In this document: positions 20,331 through 30,445 of the stretch, one piece after another
How positions within the stretch are numbered: position 1 is the stretch's first letter
Layout: every line of letters starts with the position of its first letter
Assembly: GCF_002865645.1 (NCBI RefSeq)
Contig: NW_020194684.1
Location: 6,183,565 to 6,247,564 of the forward strand
Source: Hyaloscypha bicolor E
Lineage: Eukaryota > Ascomycota > Leotiomycetes > Helotiales > Hyaloscyphaceae
Direction of reading: 5' to 3'
Length of the DNA: 64,000 nucleotides
Notes under the pieces: generated by a model
What the model saw: the letters and a program-made list of their open reading frames with translations, nothing else
The model's database searches: none
What the model was told of the DNA's origin: nothing
Program-made: the position numbers and the translations under genes

Positions 20331-22395
20331 CTACCATTCAATCACCCTCTGCGACTCCCTATAAAACGCCCGCAGCTTGTCATCTGCATCCACAAATGAA
20401 TCCCTCATTTCTCCTAGTAATCGCGTAATGAGCTGGATATTTTCTTCGCAATCCCGCGAACTGTCAGCGGCAGCCCACTGGATCTCTTCGGCAGCACCTT
20501 CCACCTTAAAAATGCCCATCGTATGACATGAACCCTTGGCAAAATGTGCGAGGCTGAAAATAGAAGATAGATTATTACTGCCATCATTTCTGAGAAAATC
20601 GGAGAAATGCATTAGCAATTTCAAATTCATAGTGACCCGGGATCTCCAGGGCGAGTAGGCTAGAAGTCTCGAAACTCACAAGGCTTCCTGTATCTTCCTT
20701 ATTGCATACTCGATCTGCTCCAATCCATTTATCATTATGCTTTTAGAGAATTCGCGTTCATCGTCGTCGTCCATTTCCATAAAAGATTCAAAGGTTGCTG
20801 CATCGACAGAGTCACCGAAAATTTCCAGGATTTCTATATCGCCAGCGTCACTCGAATCTTCTGTAGCAATTCTGTCCAATACCATTTTATCCTCATTTTC
20901 CTGGGCTTGATGGATTTGTTGGTCTGTTCTTGAGTCAAATTCTTTTCCCAATTCCCACACAGCTCGTCTCTGTCGCTGCACAACATTCACACGGCGATAA
21001 TACTTGACATCTTCTGTTTCGTCGTACACTGTCATCGGTGGCCGTGGAGGCGACAGCCTCTCCGATACTTTGCGAGCATGAGATAGAGCTGCTGATAATT
21101 CCAGAAGGTCTCTAACACCTCTCTTCTTAGGCTCAGCGCGTGGATCTGTGGGTGGCTCTTCAATCTGAATGACTCGTTTAAATGTTAGTCCACAGTTAGT
21201 ACATTCGACGTCTTCGTCTGTATGTTGTCCAGATGTGTAGTTACAACTTGGACAAGAGTTGAGCTGCTTGGTCTGCCTTTGGAAAATCATACGCATCTCA
21301 ACGCGTTGACCAGGCATTAAGCAAGCATCCCAATGTGTTGAGAGGTTAATTGGGCGCTTATTTGTGGCATCCAAGAGGATATATTCACCATTATCGATCT
21401 TTCTTGGCCCAGACGGTATGTTCTCGAAATTGATTTTCAGCACAGCTTGGAGGGCCTACATGGGGATTGTGAGTAGGGGAAATCTTCGAGTAACGCCTGC
21501 TTACCTCCCTAGATCGAATAAACTCCAGGTAAAAGGGAGCGTGTCTTCCGAGAGCGTCGATCATATAGACAGGTTGCTGACGCTCAATCTGCCTTGGTAT
21601 TCGAGTGATGATATTCTGAATCGATAATACGATTTGAAAAATTCTGATATTAGTAGCCCTAAATCTCTTAGTGACCGGATGAAGAATTTTGCTGTGCACT
21701 TACATGATCCTGGCGGTATTCTGAATGATTTCTTGTCCTAGTGCAACGCCTCTACGATTTTCTGGTTATTCAAGTGTGATGGGCACAGATGGAGAAGCAT
21801 ACTGGCCAATGACAGCAGTCATCTTTACCAGCTTTGCCATACAACGAAATGTAGCATCTTGAATAAAACTGCTTATTGCTTTATGTTCCGCAATGCGTCT
21901 GCGATCCTGATTCCTGAGATTGTTCTGACAACGTTAAGTTCTTCTCGCTCAACTTCCAATATGTGCACGCACCGTTTGCAAAGCTGTGGTGATGATAGTG
22001 ATAGACTGTGTATGAGCTGCCAAATCGGCTTTAAATCTGGCAAGATCCTCCTGCTGGCACATTGCCCATTTGATTCTCATCCAGCCATCTTTCAATCTTG
22101 ACGTCGAACCGTCCGTTCGTAAGTGTTTTTGATATGACCGAACCTTCGTCCAGAAAGCGTCTACCGTTCGCTGACATTGTGCTGCTGACTGACGGAGAGC
22201 AATATACTCAGATCGCTGTTCTTCTTCGAGCTCCATCTGCTTCACCTGGAGTAAAGCTGTCTCGAGGCTGTAGAGCTGGCTGACGAGCTCTCGATACTGA
22301 GGACCGGATTCTCCGGATTCTCGTAATGCGTTGATGACTGTACTGATCACCTCCAAAGCAGCAATGAAGTCACCTACAGAGAATCCAAATGACAT
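20331..22395 (-). CDS. STAND-N / ubiquitin-like / zinc-ribbon protein
   Basis: Predicted complement join(20331..20553,20680..21455,21505..21658,21704..21751,21803..21906,21973..22395), 575 residues. The N-terminus (MSFGFSVGDFIAALEVIST, residues 1-~140) is the fungal N-terminal domain seen on STAND proteins. A ubiquitin-like domain of the ULD_2 type spans about residues 220-305 (IDALGRHAPFYLEFIRS, LSTHWDACLMPGQRVEM). Four cysteines follow as CPSC-x13-CTNC (about 311-331), a zinc ribbon. No NTPase module is present. Introns are 45-66 nt. The last acceptor is uncertain: 20554 or 20590 both keep frame, the latter adding 12 residues. Likely cytosolic and possibly linked to immunity-like signalling; function unproven. 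Confidence 0.82.
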
Positions 22396-23224
22396 GATGC
22401 CAAAGGACCTATTGTTACTCTCTGGCCGAGAAGATAGGAATTGATACTTTGCTGCGCATGCGCGGGGTTGGGCTAGGGAAGCCTCTTGCGTCAGTGGCTT
22501 CTTAGCAGAAGTCCCTCGAGGAAGAGGTGAACACGCCAAATGATGGTCTATGTTGCGCAGACCATGAAACAGTTGAGACGAAATTAAGAGAACGGAAGAG
22601 CTGCAAAAACTGTGCGGAAATAATTTGGATGTTTGCAAAACAATGCAGGAGCCCGGCGTTTATGGCTCTTTTTGCATTTCCTGCCCAATCAACGGCAGAA
22701 CGCTCGGTCAGGTGGTTTTGGCTATGCGAAGCTAAAACAACATCAAGTTGACTAATATGCTTGCTTGAATACCATTGGAACGGAGATTGAATAGTGACAA
22801 TTGAATTAGGTTATCGGAGAACTTTTGGCTCTCGAACGCCTAAAAATAAGCGGCGTGAAGCTCCGAGTGAAGTGCTGACCCCCTCTGTGCGCCTGCACTT
22901 CCGCCGAAAAATGAAAATGCTAGGCGCTTATTGGCACCGTCTAAAGAGCAAATCGTAGACACTAGCCCTAGCTTTGAAGGTCTCAAAGGGCGTAACTAAC
23001 GGGGAGGTAGCAACTATCATACCCGGTGCCAGTGAACCTGCTCCCGCACGATATAAAATCGAAGCGTAGGAATCCCAAGCTGCGTTCTAGATCGGAGCTG
23101 GCGGAGCCGGAGCCAAAGATCATGGTTGGTGAGGGGGGTGGGGTAGACAGAAAAGATGACGAAGTGTCGAGCAAGTCATGTGACTAGAAATTTGTCGAAG
23201 TTCTGTTATGAGTCATGACTGAAT

Positions 23225-23387
23225 GTACGGAAGGGGGTTGACAAAAGTCATGACCACCCGCGGCAAGGCGGTGAGAGGTTTGGGCCAATCAAAGCGATAG
23301 GATGCTGGACATTGCCCCACAAATTTCCACTTCTAGCAGTGGCAGAACCAGGGGGTGGTCATGACTTTTGTCAACCCCCTTCCGTAC
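23225..23387. mobile_element. Palindromic MITE with perfect 35-bp terminal repeats
   Basis: Left arm 23225-23259 (GTACGGAAGGGGGTTGACAA...) is the exact reverse complement of 23353-23387. A TA dinucleotide lies just inside each end, consistent with a Tc1/mariner-type TA target site. The 93-bp centre is non-coding. Perfect arms imply recent mobility or gene conversion. Fragments such as TACGGAAGGC recur just to the right. Confidence 0.82.
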
Positions 23388-23539
23388 GCTGTGTACGGAA
23401 GGCTGTGGAACTAAGGATCAATTACGGAAAGCCGTCAATTGACCAAGCGAGCGTACGACTGGATGACTATGACTTACGACTCGGCACGTGACCACCCCCC
23501 AGAAATCGCAGACACCCACACACCACGCCCATATATCAC

Positions 23540-23715
23540 GCCCTCTCCCTGTACCTCTATTACTACTTCAAATATTTACTCTCTTTAATCCTTCTCTCTC
23601 TCTCTCTCTCTCTCTCTATAAGTATAAGGGTAAGAGAGGGGAGATATGGGGAAAAGGAGAGTAGGGGCAAGACATGGGGACCTTGCTAAAAATTTACGTC
23701 ACTAAATTTTTAGGG
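23540..23715. repeat. Dispersed repeat R3, copy a
   Basis: A CCTCTATTACT...TTTACTCTCTTTAAT...TATAAG...GGTAAGAGA...GGGG stretch resembles the reverse complement of 36130-36235. Both copies have ACTAAATTTTTAG at their far end. Low complexity weakens the case. Confidence 0.45.
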
Positions 23716-23880
23716 GATAATTCATGGCCAAGGATCATTGTTCTTCCCCGTACTTCTTGCATCCAACATCACCTTCACCTTCACCATCGTTATCACCTCC
23801 GAACCGACAACACACACCGTCCTCGACGCTGCGCCTCATCATACCCTTCTCTCTCGGCGGCAGATACTCCCTACCCTACA

Positions 23881-25101
23881 ATGGCATGGCGGTGGCTTTG
23901 GCGTTCCTTGGAACGGATGACGGAAAGCCATCGCCAACAGGAGGACCGCACGGGCTTCCCAGACTCGAGATCCAAAACGAACACGAACACGCTGAAACTC
24001 TCTGATCTCCCACCCGAATTGATTATTTTGATAGCAAGAATGCTTTCGACTCAATCCGCTGCATGTCTCTCTCTCTGTAACCGAGCTATGAGCCAAATCC
24101 TTGGTCCCAATATCTGGCGTTGCTTGAAAATTCAAAATCCAGGAATTCGTGCTTCCTTCCTCTCTGACTTGTCAAAGGATCTTCCACAGCACTTTGTCTG
24201 CTATCGCTGCGTTCAGCTACATGCCAGCAGTGCAGTCCAATGGCCCCGAACCATTCCAAAGGCCCTCACTCGTTGCCTGGGGGAAGAACCTGCTTTTGTG
24301 CATTGTTCGCAGTCAGCATCACTGCTAAGATTTCCCCATATCCAATTGGCAATGAATCGACATCATCTTGGGCCTAGCCATGGGTTTCCTTTGGAAGCTT
24401 TTCAGAGCGCTGAGGTTATAGAGAGCGATCTGTATGGGAACATTGTACTTCTATCTGTTGACGCCCACATTGTCTCCAACGAGCTTCTCATGCGATCCCA
24501 ACAGTGGGTACTGCTGCCACACAACAGGCGCGACGAACTCGTTACTAAGCGTCTCTTCCATCATATCTGTCATCATATATGGGCTCTGGGTAAGGCAGGG
24601 GACAATTTACCGACCCTGATGAAAAGTCGACTTGATCTTCTCGAAGAACAAGGTCGGTGTTGTACCTCGACTGCGCAGTGCTTGAAATGTCCAATGGATT
24701 TCGTTATGGATGCTGTAGATCTTGGGGAAAGAGGTATCGCGGGCTGTCTCACAAGGTGGATTAATCTTGGTGCCGGCTTGCATCCAGCAGATCCAAAATG
24801 GCGAAGCCATCTCGGCAAATCGCTGCCTCGAGAAGTTACTTATGAACCGCACGCCCTGGGCAGTATTCGCTCGAGCTTCGAGAACCGGACTGCAATACCG
24901 TTTAAAGACTTTACTGCTAGGAACATATACAATCTCTTGTCAAGGCGTGAACGCAAGCTCATTACTCGCAGAGCAGATGGGTTTATTTGGAAATTGGTTT
25001 GTAGTGACCCGCATCGGTGGTGTCTTGAGCATGCAGAGCAGAGCTTGGGATGGGTCCTTGCTCGCATTTCTCAATCCTTGTCAAGTAAATATTGCCAGTA
25101 A
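23881..25101 (+). CDS. F-box protein
   Basis: Intronless, 406 residues from the ATG at 23881. An F-box lies at about residues 38-80 (KLSDLPPELIILIARMLS, then LSLCNRAMSQILG), which in SCF ubiquitin ligases binds Skp1. The body has CYRC and CCTSTAQCLKC cysteine clusters typical of fungal F-box proteins of unknown substrate. The frame is open upstream to an ATG at 23674, but that part is His/Pro/Arg-rich, overlaps repeat R3 and lacks family resemblance, so the later start is preferred. The locus sits between mobile elements. Confidence 0.8.
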   Translation: MAWRWLWRSLERMTESHRQQEDRTGFPDSRSKTNTNTLKLSDLPPELIILIARMLSTQSAACLSLCNRAMSQILGPNIWRCLKIQNPGIRASFLSDLSKDLPQHFVCYRCVQLHASSAVQWPRTIPKALTRCLGEEPAFVHCSQSASLLRFPHIQLAMNRHHLGPSHGFPLEAFQSAEVIESDLYGNIVLLSVDAHIVSNELLMRSQQWVLLPHNRRDELVTKRLFHHICHHIWALGKAGDNLPTLMKSRLDLLEEQGRCCTSTAQCLKCPMDFVMDAVDLGERGIAGCLTRWINLGAGLHPADPKWRSHLGKSLPREVTYEPHALGSIRSSFENRTAIPFKDFTARNIYNLLSRRERKLITRRADGFIWKLVCSDPHRWCLEHAEQSLGWVLARISQSLSSKYCQ

Positions 25102-25978
25102 AACAACCCCTAAGGATGATGCATCATAGCATCTTTTCATTGTTGATTCTTGTCAACTTTCCTTGGCACTGATCAAATTCTCTCACAGCTAAGGTTCGCG
25201 ACATCCCGATCGGAAGGGGCGCTAGTGTCCTCGACACGTAAGTGCACGATCGGCTTCTCTCTTCCCTCTTTTCTCTCTCCACCACCTTCGAAAGTTTCAT
25301 TGCACGCATGATAACTTTCTGTACTTTTACGCATTTTCATAATCCCAGGAATCTGCGTTACAATTGAGGTCAAGATGACAGCAGCTCTCGTTGCAGCTTG
25401 GGTCGGTGCTTTCGTGGCTCACTAACCGCATGGGAAACAGGAAAGAGAGAAAATTGATCGGCAATGCCCACAGACTCAGGATCAATGTTCTCTTTCGCTC
25501 GTTCCGTTTTATTAGTCTCTGGGCGTGAGCAGCAGCCGCTTTGACCTGAGCCGAGGGTGAGCAGGCCGGAGCAAGGCCCGAGAAAAGCCTGAGAAAACAC
25601 TGACTAAGCATGAGCATGCATTAGGGAGCTGTTTTGATACCTTCAGGCGACTGATCTGGCTCCCTTGAAGCCTGCTTATACTTTCCAAGTTCTATGTTAT
25701 TTCCCGTCCTAAAGCGCAATTTTTATTTTGGCTCTCTTACAACCGGGATTCTTTCCCAAATATTCATTTCTGTTGAAATCCTAATGCTGATTCCCTAGCA
25801 TAACTACATCACGTCTAGTACAGCAGGTATTTAAAAGGCTTGCGAAAAATGAGATACTGAAAGTATATTTACTACTCCTATGAAAACATGCCCTTGAAAG
25901 AAAAAGAAAAGACGAATCATGGCCCGCGTATACCATGTCCAAAAAAAACAAAATTTCATCGTATCATGATTTTAAATG
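25102..25978. other. Intergenic with repeat R1b
   Basis: 3' flanks of two convergent genes (F-box plus strand, kinase-like minus strand). No gene beyond the repeat. Confidence 0.5.
25455..25615. repeat. Dispersed repeat R1, copy b
   Basis: Aligns with 18100-18305. On the minus strand it reads AQVKAAAAHAQRLIKRNERK, differing from copy a by a 3-nt gap, a ~21-nt gap and several third-position changes. Confidence 0.65.
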
Positions 25979-27040
25979 TTATAGCCAGACAGCAGCTAGC
26001 TCTGCCGTAATGCGGTCAAGCGCTTGTAGATCTCCAGCTTTTGAGCCATGTAAATCACGTTCAATCCAACCCTGCGTATTCCCCCCTCCAAAATCAACAA
26101 TCCAAGAGTCGTCAGTCACTTCATCTATCAGAATGTTCGCCAACTTTGCATCGCCCCAAATGACATTGCGAGCATGGAGCGACTGCAGCGTTTCCTGAAT
26201 CTGGCTCGTCCACTTCTCCTTTCGTGCCTTGCTGATAGTGATTGCTGGTGAAGGAGCGTCTTTGTTTTTGGGAACCGTACCACCTGTGATTCTTGCACAG
26301 GCCAAGAGATACTCAAGATTGTGGCAAAGAGAGGGAATATAGTTGGTCAGAAACCCAACAACACCCATTGGCGATGATACGAAGCCCTTGAGTTGTGGAA
26401 CCCTAGCCAGCGGCCCTTGCGCCGAAGTTTGAACGCCGTACAGCTTTTTTATTTCGTCGGTTATCGAATCGTGCGGCTCGCTTCGACCCAGTTTGGCAAC
26501 CATGGTTTGACCTTCGACGTTCACTTTGTATACGAATGGATACAACCCAGTGATAACTTGGATGTCAGAAATCATGTGATGGGGAAGATTGAAGGCCAGT
26601 ACTTGGGGGTCCGTGATGTAGGCATGCGAATCATGTACAGGGAGGTCGTCTCGCTTCACGACTGTTAATACCCCTTGTTTAGTGACGAGTTGTAGGTTGA
26701 TGGTTTTCGGGTACATCCATGAATATAGTGAAGGTTTCTTTCCTAGCGCTTCTGTACTTGGGGCAGGTGCCTGCATCGTTGATTTACAGACTTTAAGTAC
26801 ATCCTTTTCGATCTCTGCCACTACAAGGTTTGCTTCTTCGAGCATCCGTTGTATGTCTTCTTCATTGTCGCCATCGCATTGTCCGGCTGACTCCAACGTT
26901 TGGAGGTCCGCCTTTCGATAGAATTTATAGTATCGTAGCCAAGGGGAGTATCGGGAGAAAGTAAAATGTCGAAAACAATATTATTGTATTGGTAGACGTA
27001 GTTGAAAGTGTAAAATTCGGTATCGTATCCGCTAGAACGT
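25979..27040 (-). CDS. Protein-kinase-like protein, probable 5' frameshift
   Basis: The main frame runs from 25979 back to about 26990. The kinase-like C-lobe has VIWGDAKLANILID (catalytic loop with an HGD-type Asp) followed by SWIVDFGGGNTQG in place of DFG, the pattern of fungal kinase-like/APH-like proteins. The N-lobe lysine is probably in VEGQTMVAKLG. No good ATG opens this frame; the first in-frame ATG gives RMLEEANLVV. Immediately upstream another frame reads EFYTFNYVYQYNNIVFD to INSIE, and a single extra base in the A-run at 26913-26915 would join it to KADLQTLESAG. I therefore suspect a one-base indel (real or a sequence error). Confidence 0.65.
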
Positions 27041-27479
27041 CAGTGTGAAAGGACGGGATGGAAAGTTGGACGGGATTGAGCTGTCATCGCGGCTAGTTGC
27101 GTTATTCTCAGGAGAACGGTGGAAATATGAGTCTGGTAGAGTGGTTTGGTCGCAGAGAGAAAAAGGATTAAAGGATTGAGAATTGAGATCGAGGCGAACT
27201 TATCAAGTTTTGTATCCCTTCGTCTGGTGAGAAATTACTAGCGTGGGCGGGGGGTCTCGCTTGGTTGACTGGGCATAAATTATGGCTTCTGTAATTTTAT
27301 TAGGTGCCACAGCTCTGGCTAATACGCTAGTCATGTCTCACTAGACGATGGGCTAGCGTGTCCATCCGCCGCGCCACTAATTTCACAACGTATCACTTTG
27401 TAAGTTAGTAATAACTGTACATATTTTACTACTCAAAAATATTTTTAGATTCGGAGTATAATAACTGCGTACACATCGG

Positions 27480-27990
27480 TTTGAAATAATAGATACAAGA
27501 TCTGTGTGCCTCTGCCAACCCCCCTGTTTGGTTTGCGTAGCATTCTCAAACTAGGGTTATCCGCCCAAAATAGTAATTTTCGTGCTCGACTCTCTTTAGG
27601 ATGCATGTAAGCACCCTTCTAGGGCAGCCCTAAAAGGGTGCTTATGCAAACAGAGTATTATTTTGCCCCTTCTAACCCCTCACATTTAAAATTCGTTAAT
27701 TCTGTGAGTTTTTCCTTTAAACGCCCTGTTTCTTATATGCGATCTCGCGGCCTTACGTACATAGTTGCCTCCTTAGATACAACGCACGTCTATTGCTTCT
27801 CCCTAAGGTATGCCTTTTATCAAACCTTACAAATGGCTTTATTTTCTATACCTATAAATCTACCTAAGTATAAATATGCCCCGTATATAAATGCGCTTCG
27901 TACGTAAATGCGCTTTGCACGTGAACGCACTCCAAATATAAATATGCTCTAAATATGAATGCGCTCCGCACGTAGCCACGCGCCTTCGGC
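27480..27990. repeat. Dispersed repeat R2, copy a
   Basis: Co-linear with 42445-42886 plus 43693-43760. Shared words include GCGTAGCATTC, ATTTTCGTGC, AACTCTCTTT-like and AGGGCAGCCCT. Copy a contains a near-perfect hairpin GCACCCTTCTAGGGC / GCCCTAAAAGGGTGC (about 27611-27643). Its right part is the 17-bp tandem array. Confidence 0.75.
27870..27986. repeat. Degenerate 17-bp tandem array
   Basis: Seven 17-bp units in register, for example ATAAATGCGCTTCGTAC, GTAAATGCGCTTTGCAC and ATGAATGCGCTCCGCAC. Junctions often give GCACGTGAA or similar. Units of the same form appear in R2b on both sides of the nested MITE. Confidence 0.82.
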
Positions 27991-28194
27991 GCGCTACTGG
28001 GTATTCCAAGCCTATATGGTCATGTAAGCTCCCGGTATTAGTAGAAATGAGCTTAGAACTTCCAGAATTAGTATAATGGCTAGTTATACCTTGAAGTAAC
28101 TGCGTCCGAAGAATAATAGGTTAATATACTATACGACGGCGTATGTGCTTTCTTTGCTTCAAGTCAAAGTAGTCCGAAATCCAGTAATGTTATT

Positions 28195-28290
28195 GGCTGC
28201 TTTGGCTTGAAGTAGCTCAGGTTGCTCAGGCGAGTTGACTGAGCCGAGGGTGAGCTGAAAGTGATTAGCGACTGAGCAAGAGCAGCAAGC
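28195..28290. repeat. Dispersed repeat R1, copy c (partial)
   Basis: Shares TGAGCCGAGGGTGAGC and flanking GCTTTG...TGAGC words with R1b. A GAAAGAGAAAATTGAT word near 28314 also occurs in the R1b flank. Confidence 0.5.
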
Positions 28291-28717
28291 TTACTAACCC
28301 CATACGACGCACAAGAAAGAGAAAATTGATTCACGATACCTTGGGAGACGCCATGGTAATAGTTCGGTAATTAAGAACGGCAGGAATATCGTGGGAACAA
28401 GTGGCAAGTTTGTGCCTGTGGTTGTGATAATTTGACTCAAGGAGTTAATGCGATGGAGAGGGCTTTCTTCTTGATTTCTATCGGTGGTGCCTTGCGAGTA
28501 TCGACAGGTTCGTTGTACATAAGAGACTAGAGCAATCATTTGACGATTGCCCTTTGACTACGGATGGGTCGCAGCTGACGTCGTGTGGATTCGGGAAAAG
28601 TGTTGTTTGGTTGAAGTTGAATGGGCCAAGAATGAGTTCGAGGCGTTTATGTCAGAACTTCAATGTTAGTGAAGAATATGATAGTAATAACACTGCTTTT
28701 GTTTACACCGCACTATT

Positions 28718-29270
28718 CAGTGTATCAAATGAATAGAGTAAAATAGAATAATGGTCGTTACTCTTATTTTATTCAAATATTACTCAAGTTATTTATGAAT
28801 AATCATGAATAGCTTGAATTAGGCACGTTCTATGCACGTGATAAGGCTAGCCTAGTCGGGTAAGATTCTGGGGGGGGGGGGGGGGGGGGGGCCGCACCTA
28901 GCGCCACCTCGTTACCCAATAAAGTGATAGTGGCGCTGAGTAGGCAAATCGGATCTCAATAATACTAAAGAACTTCTAGAACTAAGAAAAATCATAATTC
29001 CGAGGAAAATAATTAGTTTATTATTATAGAAAATTAGTATCTAATTAACCTTCTATGAGTACTAGCTTAGCTTACATAAGGCTGCTTAATATATACCTTA
29101 GTTCTTTTAAACATTTAAATATATGTTAATTTATTATAATTATATAACTTGCACGTGACTTCAAATAATTATTTTATTTTACACAAGTTATTTAAGATAT
29201 TCGTTACTCATATTTTGTTCAAGTTATTCATGAATAACTTGAATAACTTGAATAATCCTTTGACACACTG
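28718..29270. mobile_element. hAT-like MITE, copy 2 (553 bp)
   Basis: Ends CAGTGTATCAAA and TTTGACACACTG (one mismatch) with flanking octamers GCACTATT and TCACTGTT (6/8), an eroded target duplication. Subterminal zones consist of TTATTCAAGTTATTCATGAA-like inverted words bounded inside by GCACGTGAT and GCACGTGAC. A run of 22 G lies inside. Non-coding. Confidence 0.8.
28870..28891 (+). repeat. Homopolymer run of 22 G
   Basis: Uninterrupted G22 inside the MITE, able in principle to form a G-quadruplex. Run length is unreliable in any assembly. Confidence 0.9.
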
Positions 29271-29786
29271 TCACTGTTTTATAAATCCCAGGCTACACAA
29301 GGTTTCAAGTGTGTTTTCACTACAGAATCACCTCTCCAGCCCAGGCATTTTAGTTCTCTCTCGAAAACACACTCAGAACTTTCCGACATTCTGCTGACGA
29401 ACCATAAGACCTCTTGAGTCCAAGTAAACCCGCAGTGCGGTTTTCTTGGAGGTTCAAGGGGTGAAAGAGAGTCTTTCCCCTCACCTCTGAGATTTTACTT
29501 GGAAGTGGTGGATGAAAGGGTTAGCGAGATTTGCCGAGACGCCAGAGCATTGTTGTTCTTTCCGCAACAAAAGCTCAACCTCCATTGTTCCTCCTCTCCA
29601 ACAATAATCAGCCAGCAATCGCGATTTAGTTGGACTAGTAGCCTTTACTCGATTGCAGCTGATTCGACCTCGGCTACAATTCTCACCTACCTTCGAAGTC
29701 GTTTCCATCGGGAGGTCACCCTTATCGAGGGTTGAGACAGCTTTGACGATTGTACCGACCTGGACTGGAACATTACAACGGGCATT
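29271..29786. other. Intergenic upstream of BTB copy 4
   Basis: Promoter and leader of the BTB gene. No supported gene. Confidence 0.5.
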
Positions 29787-30339
29787 ATGGCGTCGCCTTC
29801 ACCATCACAGACTCCACGGAACACCCCGAGTCCCCAAAGCACCATGATTCTGACTCCTGAGTAGGTTTGGCAAGCCTTGCTTCTTGTTTTACGTGCGACA
29901 TGGCTGTCTAACTAGGAATAGGGTTCTAGGCAACGAGATTGTCACCCTTTACGTTGGTTCGGAGCGCAAGCAATTCACTGTGCATAAAAAGCTACTGTGC
30001 GATCGATGCGAATTCTTTTCGAAAGCTTTCCGCGGCAACTTCCGAGAGGCGGAGAAAGGAGAGATGTACCTTCCTGAAGATGATCCGGATGCATTTTCCC
30101 CACTCGTCGATTACTTGTACCGTGGGGTTCTCCCCGAGGCCAAGGATAATCAGTGTGCCACCCTATTGGTGAAGCTCTGCATCTTGGCTGAAAAGCTGTG
30201 TCTGTTGAGGCTAATGGACAAAGCTTGCGACGCTGTTCATTCCTACTCTAGCTTATCTGGGAGGCTGGTTACGCCCAACCACATCGCTCACATCTATTCA
30301 AGAACCCATGGTGGCAGGTTGAACATGGAAAAAAGATAA
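29787..30339 (+). CDS. BTB/POZ-domain protein, copy 4 (prematurely terminated)
   Basis: Join(29787..29860,29922..30339), 163 residues as read. A Ser/Thr/Pro leader (MASPSPSQTPRNTPSPQST) is spliced by a 61-nt intron to VLGNEIVTLYVGSERKQF. The BTB domain (MYLPEDDPDAFSPLVDYLYR) is complete. The frame stops at 30337-30339 just after a run of six A (30329-30334). One more A would carry it on through MAMVDMFGPCEFHTHGDKEE to a stop at 30443-30445, restoring the CEFHTHGDKEEC tail shared by the family (30390-30425). It is either a fresh null allele or a homopolymer error. It lies on the opposite strand to copies 1-3, 12 kb away. Confidence 0.75.
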
Positions 30340-30445
30340 ATATGTCTAGGGAGAGCAAAATAATGGCAATGGTTGACATGTTTGGTCCCTGCGAGTTTCA
30401 TACCCACGGGGATAAGGAGGAGTGCTATCTGAACGGAGCTAAGTA

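Larger units (their letters stand above)
22396..23880. other. Intergenic between ULD protein and F-box gene
   Basis: Divergent promoters plus a palindromic element (23225-23387), a (TC)n run at about 23593-23617 and repeat R3a. In-frame ATGs upstream of 23881 (e.g. 23674) exist but lie in repeat-like sequence. Confidence 0.5.
27041..28717. other. Repeat-rich intergenic
   Basis: Holds the 5' region of the kinase-like gene, repeat R2a with its 17-bp tandem, and R1c. No supported gene. Confidence 0.6.
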
